From: Branchiostoma floridae
Lineage: Eukaryota > Chordata > Leptocardii > Amphioxiformes > Branchiostomatidae
DNA: 64,000 nucleotides
Reading direction: 5' to 3'
Assembly (NCBI RefSeq): GCF_000003815.2
Contig: NC_049990.1
Coordinates: forward strand, 2,497,839-2,561,838
Position 1 is the first letter of the stretch. Each line of letters begins with the position of its first letter. This document shows, in pieces, positions 22,191 through 60,433 of this stretch. The position numbers and the translations under genes are program-made. The notes below the pieces were generated by a model, which saw only the letters and a program-made list of their open reading frames with translations, had not been told where the DNA came from and made no database searches.

Positions 22191-25100
22191 ATAATTGGCT
22201 TCAGTTACTCTACTGGCACAAGAACTGCATTGAACATAATAATGAAGGGGGTAGAAACGTACGCTAACCTCGGCTCTATTGAGCCCGTACGCCTACAGAG
22301 GCAGGTCACAACTTTAACCCGGGCGGTGGCTGCCTTGTCTGTACTTGTTGCGCTGCTGTTTGTGAGTCTTGTGTGCATGGCTGTACTGCTGTACGGGGAA
22401 CTGCAGGGCGCTCAGAGGAAGGAGCTGGAGCTAGAGCTAGAGGTGTAGTCAAGCGTGCAAGGGTTGCGTGAGACCGTGCAATGTGGTCTGTGTTTGTCGT
22501 CCGTGCCTTTTCTATACGCGAGAGAATGAAATGGCGCAAATATAAAGAGCTGAGTCTCAAAGACACTTTCGCGATGTGAACTACAGTGGAAGCCAGTTAA
22601 CTGTACAACCGCACACTTCTGTTAGTTGCACGAAATCCTCAAATCCGGTGGTGGTGCGGTCCAGCTTAACAACTTCGCTTTGTTGCACCATTCGGATAAT
22701 TGCACGAGACGCACTGGCAAATGGGGTGTGCAATTAAGCGGCTTTTACATTATCCTTACGTTACACATGTTAACGCAAAGGGGAACTGTAATTTAGATCA
22801 TCTGGGCTTGTGGGGATAATAATGAGTCAGAACTATAATCTGGGACTGACCGAACTTCTTTCACTTTTCTCACGTTCGACCTGTTGACTGTTCAAACACG
22901 CCTATTGTTTGCCCGCCAGCGAGTTTATATGTTTGATGTACCACCTTTGTAACTGTGCAATTAGCCTCCGTGGCAGGCTTCTCCGTGGAAGGTAGTTAAA
23001 CGGGGCAAAACTCTCTTCCACAGCAAACTCCCTTCCTCGGCAAACACCCTTTCCCGGCACAAGAGAACCTAGCCAACGTTGATAATCGCGAACCAACGCT
23101 CAGATATATACCTGTACCTGTCCTTTCAATTTAACGCGTGAAGAAAAAATTGTGTGCAAGTTGTTGGGTAATTCCGGTTCATGTTACACAGGTCAAACAA
23201 GACGCCACCAGGCAGCCTATAAGTGCGCAGTTTCATGTTCAAAGTTTATCTGCTACCATGTCGGAACGTGTCTATTAAACAGTCACACATCTATTACCCA
23301 TGTGCTGTGCAGTGAAGTGAAGTCGTTTCTTATCTCCAAGCAGATGTAATGTCCAATTCACGGTTTTTCACAGACGTTTTGTCGCTTGCACACGTGGAAT
23401 ACATTATAGGTACAAAAAAGTTTCACGACGCCCCAAACAAGGTCATAAGCATATCAAAGCAACCATGAGTAAAATAACCATACATACAACGTAAGGATGA
23501 CTATATTATCATGCAGGCTTTAAGTATCGTCTACATTGGAGTAGCTAATATCTGAACATTTTAGGATATATCTACATTTACCTTTTTGCACACTTCAGAT
23601 CATCAATGCCACTTAACGTTTAGTAACGTGCGTTTGTTGTATAGGTGATCCAACAGCTCTTGCGGAATAACACATATATCGAGAGGGGTAAGTTTGTCGG
23701 TTTGTTTCCTGTTCTTTACTGCCATTATTCATCATAGCTTCCGTATAAACATATTCATAACGGTAAATGTTGACAAAATGGGTCAGTTAGCGCTTCCTTA
23801 TGTTTGGTCAAACTGCAATTTCTTATTTTTGTCAAATCTCTTAGACGAAGAGAAGAGGGGGGATTTCCTACCGCTGGGACCGTACCACACCACTCAGGGG
23901 GAGGGAGGACAGACATTCCTGGCCAAGCCTATGGCCCACCTCACCGGATCAACACTGGACGATCCCCAGTTGGGTAGGGAACTTCGCATAAGAAAATACA
24001 TTTTTACGCATCATGTTGTATTCTGTTTACATAATGACCGTGTAAAAAGGACGGCGTACTGATCACATATTCAGCCTAGCATATTGTAATATTTACATAC
24101 AAATATAACTGTCTATCTATTTATTTACGTTTCAACTGTGAGTGTCAGCCGAATCTGCCATCCACATGTAGATATAGCCAATGGCTTTTGAAAACCGCAA
24201 GCTTTGGATACAGTACCAAAAAACTAGAACATATAGAATTTATATAACAATTGTAGCTACACTGTGTACTTACTTATCTGTGATTTAATTATTAGCATAA
24301 ATGTGTCTTCTCGTTTTTTTTCTATTGCCCTATCTAAGATTTGTATATATCTTTAGATGCCACAACTCCCATAATGCAAAGTTAGGCAAATATATCAAAG
24401 ACTGCTTTGTTATTAGAAAGAATAATGAAAGCCATGATTAGCCCAACTCGATTGTAACATTATATCTTGTTTTAGCCCTTTTTGCTATGTTAATAAGGAT
24501 GTTAAGTCTTATTCTATACACCTATTTTGTACTTTGTGGAATAGTTGTTGCCATACATTGTACCATGTACAAATGTCGTGCAATAAAGTTCTATCTTTAT
24601 ATGTTTTCACGTTATTGATATATCAATTCACAGGTTGCGGTTAAAAACTTAAGTGTCGGACTACAGATGTTGCATGCCTAGTCACTGAAAAAAATGTAGT
24701 GGATTCTACCTGGAACGTTTGACAGTTTCCACAATCATATACAGTTGTTTTAGTACAAGCTGTCCTGTGTACTTCAATGTTTTTTATTTTATTTTCCTTT
24801 TTGGTCCCTCAATTCGTTCGATCTGACATTCTTCCCCAGCCCTAGACCATACTAGGGGAACCGTCCTGCGAGTGAAAGAGTGGGAATCGAACCAGGGACT
24901 GGCGACCCTGGCGAACGGTATGAGGTACCGAGACGGCTACATCAAAGTACCGCAGGACGGGCTGTACTACGTGTACAGGTAGGTCATTTAGCCCGGTTAA
25001 TGCTACTCACAACAGTGCAATGTAGCCATTGATAGACTGCCATCTATATATGTAAAAATACAAAGTTTGAAGCTACACACACACACACACACACACACAA

Positions 25101-26133
25101 ATGGGGCACCGAAAGGGTGCGTTTAAGTGGATTTACAATTCTCTTTCATTAACCCACCTGATAGATGAAAGCTTGTTTATTACTGACAGGACTAGCTAGG
25201 TAAGAAAGTTTCGTCATCCGGGTGATAGGTCGGACGTGTACGTTCTTTTGTCATAACTCATAAGTGTTACGTCAGACGCTGGCGGCCGAATAGTAGCCTC
25301 TACCAGGCTCCACAGGTCGCTGGAAAACAGTCGAAATTGTCCAAATATGAGGAAATAAAAACACGCCAGAGGAGTTAGATGGCTGGCCAAGACTCTTAGG
25401 CCAAAACTCCTTCTAGGCTTTTATCCCGGCCTAACTTGGCAAAAGTCCCCTATTCGGCCTGGCGAGAGTCTGGTGGAGACAAGCCGAAGAGGACCTCTTG
25501 CGGATAGTGGGTAATTGCAGTTATAGATGGCATAGATACCGTTCCACCGATAATATTCGGGGGAAGTTTTTTTATCATCTAAAGAGCAAGTGTGCTTGAG
25601 ATAGAAAGCAAAAACATCTCCATAGATACGTTATTTAATTGGAATACTATTTTTATTATATGAAGCCATAAAAGATGCATATTTTACAATGGAAGTCAAT
25701 GAAAACACATGATTGGCGTATGAGACCATGATTGCGATGTGAAATCGTATAGAGTTCAATTCCAATGCAAGTTTTCCGCCAACAGCCAGCTGTATTTCCG
25801 CTACATGGGAACGGGGGAGGGTGAGCAGTCAACGGAAGAGCACCAGCTTCTGCACTTCACGTACAAGAAAAGCGTCACCTACAGGGAACCACAGCAAGTG
25901 ATGAAAAGTGCCAGGACAAAGTAAGACAAGCTAAACTAGCTGGCATCTACCAATTAAAATGAAAACATAGGTTGCTGGAAAAATAGCAGAAATTTACCAA
26001 ATACACTACATGATACGTCAGAGGAGCTGACAGGCTGTAGAGTACAGTTTTCCACCACTGTTAGGTTGTAAACTGTGTTTCCTTGGCATATTTATTACCT
26101 CCATGAAAAATGGAGGTATAGTTTTTTGGTGTG

Positions 26134-26180
<47 letters not shown>

Positions 26181-26650
26181 CCGGATATTTGTGTCAGAAT
26201 AACTCTAGAACCTATAGATTGCTTGTAATCATATTTGGTATGTGGGTAGTTGTTTGGAAGACGAAGGTCAAGGTCAATTTTTGGCCACCTGGTATGTGAT
26301 CTTGGTACTGCAGCAGAACTTCAATTTTTTTTGGTATCTTTTGACCTGGACATGCTATGACCAGCTAATATTTGGCATAGTATGACACCAATGAATTCTA
26401 CATTTGTTGTATGAATAAGTTATCTGTTCAACCGCCCTAGACTAAGATTTTGATCGATATCTTTAAAATCGATATCTTTAAACTTTCTTCCAGATGTTGG
26501 AGTAAGCGTAGCCAGTACGGTCTGCTGTCGAGTTACCAGGGCGGGGTGTTCCGGCTGCGGGCGGGGGACAGGCTCTTCGTGCAAGTCAGTAACGTCGCCA
26601 TGGTCAGCTTCGAGGAGGCCGCAAGCTACTTCGGAGCCTTCATGATATAG
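22191..26650 (+). CDS. TNF-superfamily ligand C (type II membrane protein, 6 coding exons, 267 aa)
   Basis: Third TNF-like ligand. Coding exons: 22242-22442, 23645-23687, 23845-23973, 24840-24978, 25786-25920, 26494-26650; the frame is open to the TAG. The exon begins after an acceptor at 22190. The 5' UTR (ggcttcagttactctactgg) matches that of gene B, so the promoter-side exon was duplicated too. The donor of exon 1 is gag/gtgtag. Residues about 26-50 form the signal anchor. TNF motifs: AKPMAHLTG, WESNQGLATLANG, QDGLYYVYR, QLYFRY, YFGAFMI. Exon 4 differs from that of gene B at only a few bases over most of its length, and exon 6 encodes an identical peptide. It is therefore the closest paralogue of B. 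An AATAAA lies 41 bases after the stop. Confidence 0.9.
25074..25099. repeat. (CA)n microsatellite
   Basis: Pure CA repeat in TNF-C intron 4. Confidence 0.95.
25294..25482. mobile_element. TAGCCTC-family MITE with near-perfect 9-bp target duplication
   Basis: It begins tagcctctaccaggctcc and ends ctggtggagacaa, a diverged inverse. Flanks gccgaatag (25285-25293) and gccgaagag (25483-25491) match at 8 of 9 bases. It lies in TNF-C intron 4. Confidence 0.7.
26097..26360 (-). mobile_element. Hairpin-ended dispersed element, reverse orientation, in TNF-C intron 5
   Basis: Read on the minus strand it ends in acctccatttttcatggagg. Before this come a (CA)n/(TA)n run at 26131-26178 and text shared with the other copies (gaagttctgctgcagtacc; ttgaccttcgtctt). 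Its start is near catgctatg at 26350. Confidence 0.6.
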
Positions 26651-26690
26651 AAGGTAGTCGGCGGGCTTTTTGTTTGTATGTGATAATACA

Positions 26691-26696
26691 AATAAA
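26691..26696 (+). other. Polyadenylation signal of TNF-C
   Basis: AATAAA 41 bases after the TNF-C stop codon, on the right strand and at a plausible spacing. It implies a very short 3' UTR. Confidence 0.5.
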
Positions 26697-26813
26697 CTGC
26701 CTGTTGACTAGAGAACATGTAAATACTGAGAATATGTAAGTACGGGGAAAGCAGCGAAAAATGAACTTTGTTACACAGCCATTCACTAGCCTGAGGAAAC
26801 TATTCACGGATGT

Positions 26814-26885
26814 TCTCTCTCAGATGTTGGAGCAAAGACATGATGTACACGTCACCTGTCGCCATATTGGTGTCCCTATTTGCAT
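26814..26885 (+). pseudogene. Collapsed remnant of a fourth TNF last exon
   Basis: An acceptor-like ctctcag is followed by atgttggagcaaagaca, the start of a TNF exon 6 (CWSKD, as in gene A). The body of the exon is missing. The sequence then runs into 'tcgccatattggtgtccctatttgcattt', which matches the 3' flank of gene B at 21048-21076. An internal deletion in a duplicated last exon explains this. Confidence 0.7.
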
Positions 26886-29277
26886 TTCAGTTAATCGTAG
26901 GTCATGCATTTAGAGCTTTTCTGGCACTGTGCAATAGTCACAGCCAGACGTGTCCGAAGCTCAAAGAACAAAAATGTTTTAAAGGGTGAAGTGAACATTA
27001 AAAACGCATGTGAGGTAAGATTCACGGATATGAAAATACGGTACACCAATATGGTGGCAGACACACAGATGACGTCACGAGAACACAACTTGTGATGGCT
27101 ATCAGTAACATTTTCATAGTTAGTTTTGAGGAGTCAATAAAATGTGTTTTTCTGCTGTTCCACAATTGTCCTCGTATCGCAATTAGATAGGAAATGCTAT
27201 GCACCAGAAACGTAAAATACTCTTAGAAGTTCTTTTTAATTTACCAGACATGCGTCCTGAGATTAACCTTATCCATGAAGCAGCCCTTTGGGACCAAATC
27301 TATATTGATTACTGCGTTAGTCAGCAGGGACAAGGTTGATGTTTAAACGGAAGAGGCTTTTTACTATGCAACTATAACGTTTGTTCGGTGTTGGTCAATA
27401 CGTATATACATGTGTACTGTGGTAATTAGTCATCTTTATGTGATGACTAACTAGTGTCTTTCAAAGTGCAGCTATGGGTTGTTTTTCTATGTACTGCATG
27501 TCATGCAGTTCGAAACAGATTAATAAAGGGTGCCTATCTTAATGATTGCCTGTTGTCCTGTTTTTTGTTTGTTTGACGCAACAAAACCCCAAGAAACTAA
27601 CCCTGTTCATAAATGTACAAGTCTTCGATAGATCTCGATAATTGGGCACAGCCAAAGCCATATTCAACGTCCTTACATATATATCATCTTTAATATATAA
27701 TAAAAGGTCCGAAAATTAGAAACCGGAAACACCAAAGAATCACAGGTCATAGACACCACAACTTGCCTAATTACTAAAAAAAAAAAAAAAAAGAAATCTA
27801 CAACCTTCTAGGCAAAAAAAAAAAAAAGGATTTAAAAAAGAACTTGTCACCGCCCGGGATCGAACCGGGGACCTTGCGCGTGTGAGGCGCACGTGATAAC
27901 CACTACACTACGGTGACTACATGACGTCACACCGAAACTCGAACAGTCACATCGAACGCGTCCCGCGAGTCACTCTCCAAGCAGAGGTTGGATACAAAGG
28001 TTGTGACCTCCTTACGACTTGCGCCGTTTTCTGACAGCTGGGGCCTGCTGGGCTATTTATAGACTATTAGCAAATAATGTTTTTTTCTGGATTAAGTGAG
28101 TGTGTGGTGTCTGTGCTTTCTTTCGCGTTGTTGGTTTCAATTCTGTGAACGACATACATCGACAATTGTCAATACCATTTAATGATAATGAGTATGTGGA
28201 CAGGTGCAAAACACAGGCCATCCGATATCCACATTTGATTGAACTTAATTGCGGCAGTTCTTTTGCTTAAATGCTTAAAATGAGTATATTTGGTGTGAGT
28301 ATTTCCTTTAGACACAGCAAGAACAGGGCGGCGGGCAATGTAAAGATAAACCACTTTTATTTCCTTGTGTAATAAATGCTTTTGTAATAGTTACATCTAT
28401 ATAGAACGTCAATGGAGATCTTGTAATCCACCTTGTACGTGGGCTAAGCAGTGCTGGAGATGATGAGATGAAGGTCACAATCTTCGCATCGGCAACTTCT
28501 GCTTGGAGAGTAGCCAGCCACACGTGCACACCGGGTACGTTAAAGAACCCACCACACTTATGAATACAAGCACGGTTACGCCCGAACGCAAGTGATCAAA
28601 CTTAGCAGTCTAGCACCTGTCATTCATACGCAGCTTATACTAAACAAAGTTCCATGCAGGTGTGATACACGTTAAGATAGTGCTAGGTTTGTGCAGTACA
28701 AACAAACAAAGCAAAAACAAACACAGACTGAGATAGGGAGGGAGGGGGGCAGGTTAGAAATGGCAAACAAACGACTCATAAGTAAGATCAAGTAAGCTTA
28801 CTGCAAGTGGGTTTGCGTAGATGAAATACGCCTCATTGATTTAGATTGTCATTAAGGGCAATTTCATTGTGTGTATACATATGATCATAGTGTATATGCA
28901 TGCCATCATCATAGTGAAAACAAATATGGTATCTGGAAATTGTATTAATCAATATTGAAAAGAAAACAAAGTATTATCATTCATAATTGTGAGGACCAAC
29001 GTGGATACTGTAGTGTTAGAATAGGCGAAGATTAGAAGAAGTTGAAGATAAAACGTTAAGCTGAATTTATAGATTACCTTGATAGGAGTCGCTCTTGCAC
29101 GGTGCGGCCATTTGTTTATGTTCAACTTTGGATGACCCTTACCTTTCCGTGACCTTGATAACTGAGCGAGCAAAGTTCACGTTGTACTAGCGCTCTCTCA
29201 CACGTATATATTTTGAGGTTTAAACTTTTTACAAACCTTGAAAACCTGAGATTCACTACTCCATATTTTCTGTCACG
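26886..29277. other. Intergenic region between the TNF cluster and the alpha-glucosidase gene
   Basis: Apart from the tRNA at 27845-27917 I find no gene. CTCCAAGCAGA-type ends occur at 27973 and, inverted, near 28498; they may bound one element of about 540 bp. A dispersed-repeat stretch with 'gggtacgttaaagaaccc' lies at 28531-28548. The alpha-glucosidase promoter should lie just before 29278, but no TATA box or other clear core motif stands out. Confidence 0.5.
27845..27917 (-). tRNA. tRNA-Val (anticodon CAC)
   Basis: Read on the minus strand, the 73-nt sequence folds as a cloverleaf. The 7-bp acceptor stem is gtcaccg paired with cggtgac, with discriminator A. The D arm is tagtgtagtggtta, the anticodon loop cctCACacg, and the T arm ggtccccggttcgatcccgg. 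It closely matches animal tRNA-Val(CAC). The A box (tagtgtagtgg) and B box (ggttcgatccc) are intact, so it is probably functional. There is no intron, and CCA is not encoded. It stands alone in this window. Confidence 0.95.
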
Positions 29278-57326
<28,049 letters not shown>

Positions 57327-58109
57327 TGAACATCGTTTACTTTTGATTTTAAGTTAGATCTTTGATGAAATGTTGAGCAACTTAAGAACTCTAGCACAGT
57401 CAGAAACCGATAGATTACGGAAACAAAACCTATTACTTTAAATCTAGAATTATTAGTCATCTTCTAAATCTTATTGGCTGGGTATAGGCAACCCATTGCC
57501 TTAAAGTCAATTAATTATTTTTATATTGACTAAACAATACTTTTAATTTAAGAATAAATTGTAGAAATTAGAGGGTTTAAATTGACCCTGTGACTAGCCA
57601 AGCATCTATGTAGTTATCAGAATAAGTGCCTAATAGTATATGATTTTTGTTCCTCGTCAATTACTGTTGTTGGAATGTTCAAATGATAGAGTTATGCATT
57701 ACGTTGTTGCTTTATTCAGATCAAAGCATACATGAAAAAAAGACATATTCAGAAAAGACGACCAAAGAATTATTAACAATACAGATTTGAATTTTAAGAG
57801 TCATACATGATTAATATATAGTATAAGTATAAAACATAGATAACAGTGAACAAGAAACTTAATTTGTAAAAGATTTTGTGTATTCTTTGTACCGTCCTAA
57901 TCACAACTAATTAGACTTAGGTTTAAGTGCAATAATTCTTGTGTAATAATAAACTTGAACGTGAAAGTAAGATGTTATTTATACCAAAGATTCTATGTAC
58001 CAGTATATGAAATATACCAATCCTGTCCTTCGTAATACTAGCAATAAATCAACGAGAGAGTTGATACATGTCTAATGTTTGCATTTGTACACTGGGAGGG
58101 GTACAGAAT

Positions 58110-59235
58110 TGCCTAAGTCTGTTGACTACTAAATCAGTTCTAGGAAAAGTCTGTTGACTACTAAATCAGTTCTAGGAAAGATCTGTTGACTACTTAATCA
58201 GTTCTAGGAAAAGTCTGTTGACTGCTGAATCAGTTCTAGGAAAAGTCTGTTGACTACTAAATCAGTTCTAGGAAAAGTCTGTTGACTACTAAATCAGTTC
58301 TAGGAAAGGTCTGTTGATTACTAAATCAGTTTGTAGGAAAAGTCTGTTGACCACTAAATCAGTTCTAGGAAAAGTCTGTTGACTACTAAATCAGTTCTAG
58401 GAAATGTCTGTTGACTACTAAATCAGTTCTAGGAAAAGTCTGTTGACTACTAAATCAGTTCTAGGAAATGTCTGTTGACTACTAAATCAGTTCTAGGAAA
58501 AGTCTGTTGACTACTAAATCAGTTCTAGGAAAATTCTGTTGACTACTGAATCAGTTCTTGGAAAATTCTGTTGACTACTAAATCAGTTCTCGGAAATGTC
58601 TGTTGACTACTAAATCAGTTCTAGGAAAAGTCTGTTGACTACTAAATCAGTTCTAGGAAAAGTCTGTTGACTAGTGAATCAGTTCTCGGAAATGTCTGTT
58701 GACTACTAAATCAGTTCTTTGAAAATTCTGTTGACTACTGAATCAGTTCTTGGAAAATTCTGTTGACTACTAAATCAGTTCTCTTAAATGTCTGTTGACT
58801 ACTAAATCAGTTCTCTTAAATGTCTGTTGACTACTTAATCAGTTCTAGGAAAAGTCTGTTGACTACTAAATCAGTTCTAGGAAAAGTCTGTTGACTACTA
58901 AATCAGTTCTAGGAAAAGTCTGTTGACTACTAAATCAGTTCTAGGAAATGTCTGTTGACTACTAAATCAGTTCTCTTAAATGTCTGTTGACTACGAAATC
59001 AGTTCTAGGAAAAGTCTGTTGACTACTAATTCAGTTCTCTTAAATGTCTGTTGACTTCTAAATCAGTTCTAGGAAAAGTCTGTTGACTGCTGAATCAGTT
59101 CTAGGAAACGTCTGTTGACTACTAAATCAGTTCTAGGAAAAGTCTGTTGACTACTAAATCAGTTCTAGGAAAAGTCTGTTGACTACTAAATCAGTTCTAG
59201 GAAAAGTCTGTTGACTACTAAATCAGTTCCAGGAA
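58110..59235. repeat. 32-bp minisatellite, about 35 copies
   Basis: The unit is aaatcagttctaggaaaagt plus ctgttgactact. Variants change the 'aggaaaag' part (aggaaatg, cggaaatg, cttaaatg, tggaaaat). The variants form higher-order blocks, so the array grew by unequal exchange. There are no unique spacers, so it is not a CRISPR array, and there is no coding frame. Confidence 0.97.
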
Positions 59236-59539
59236 AGAATTGTTATTCCGAAAGAATGGCTATTCCCAAAGAATACCAGAAACATTAATCAGACCCATCA
59301 ATATACAATGTACTAGTGGTGCGTACCTAAACTCATATTCGGGTTCAGGTCCGGATTCAGGTCCAGCAGTTCAAGTTCAGGTCCGGACTTTAAAGTCACC
59401 ATGAAATGGTTGGGGATAGAGGACACGTATCCTTAGCTATTCCAATGCTTCTTGTACTAGTGTTAAAGATCTCAAACTCACAGGCTCTTGATGCTGATCA
59501 CTATCGATATGATCTGCAATTTTGCAAGATTGCAATCTA

Positions 59540-59734
59540 CCACACACACAGACATGCACACAGATAGACACACAAACACACAGGTGGACACCCCCCCGCA
59601 CACTGATACACACTAACACAAAGACACACACACACACACACACCCATACAACCCCCGCCACACCCGCACTCCCACACCCCCATACACACAAACACACACG
59701 GACACACACGCACACACACACACACACACACACG

Positions 59735-59798
<64 letters not shown>

Positions 59799-59850
59799 AA
59801 AACAAACACACACACACAAAGACATACGTACTCTGACAGACGCACCCACT
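59540..59850. repeat. Long (CA)n-rich microsatellite tract
   Basis: About 310 bp dominated by CA repeats with CG, AA and CCC interruptions; the longest pure stretch is around 59738-59794. All open frames here are low-complexity artefacts. Confidence 0.97.
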
Positions 59851-59929
59851 GACTCACACAAACACGTGCACATACACATAAATGCATAGTTGATTACAGT
59901 CACATGAAAACAAATCATAAACAAGAACA

Positions 59930-60432
59930 GTTATAGGTCTGACTCGTCCAATTCGCCTATAGCCAACCATGTGGCATATTGGAATATGTGCCCCTTGTCG
60001 TTCACGGTGTGGAATACTGTACACAGACATGCACGCACAAACAGCCATACAAACAAACAAACAAACAAACACTCACACAAAATCCCTATAAAAACAAATA
60101 CACGAGTAAACTTATAGGTCTGACTCGTCTAACTCCCCAATACCCAACCAGCTGGCATATTGGAAGATATGTCCCTTGTCGTAAGTGGGAAATATGTACA
60201 CAGACTTGCACACACAAACAGACATTCACTCACATACACAAAATCCCAATGAAAAGAAATACACGAGTAAACTTATAGGTCTGACTCATCCAACTCCCCT
60301 ATACCCAACCAGCTGGCATATTGGAAGATATGTTCTTTGTCGTAAGTGGGAAATATGTACACAGACATGCACACACAAACAGACATTCACTCACATACAC
60401 AAAATCCCAATGAAAAGAAATACACAAGTAAA
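59930..60432 (-). repeat. Three extra tandem copies of the NHL gene's terminal coding segment
   Basis: The block ttataggtctgactcgtcc through 'ggcatattggaa.atatgt' to 'gaaatatgtacacaga' starts at 59930, 60111, 60272 and in the gene itself at 60433 (periods 181, 161, 161 bp). On the minus strand each copy encodes a version of the protein end (TYDKGHIF.YASWL.IGELDESDL, then stop), followed by CA-rich 3' sequence. Coding is conserved in places, but there is no gene frame upstream of the copies. Confidence 0.85.
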
Positions 60433-60433
60433 C

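Larger units (their letters stand above)
57327..60433. other. Region between the converging alpha-glucosidase and NHL genes
   Basis: AATAAA at 57553-57558 may be the alpha-glucosidase polyadenylation signal, 227 bases after the stop. After about 750 bp of AT-rich sequence without features comes the 32-bp minisatellite (58110-59235). Then follow a 'ggttcaggtccgga' repeat patch (59335-59390), a large CA tract (59540-59850), and tandem copies of the NHL gene's 3' end (59930-60432). No gene is seen. Confidence 0.6.

Noticed and set aside
23152-23349. Short frame with SCYTGQTRR, faintly like a GIY-YIG (Penelope) endonuclease
   Set aside because: Too short and lacking the other conserved residues. 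No reverse transcriptase lies nearby.
58110-59235. Possible CRISPR-like array of 32-bp repeats
   Set aside because: Units are contiguous with no unique spacers, and the DNA is animal. It is a minisatellite.
59437-59924. Cys/Val-rich and Thr/His-rich frames
   Set aside because: Translations of the CA repeat on both strands.
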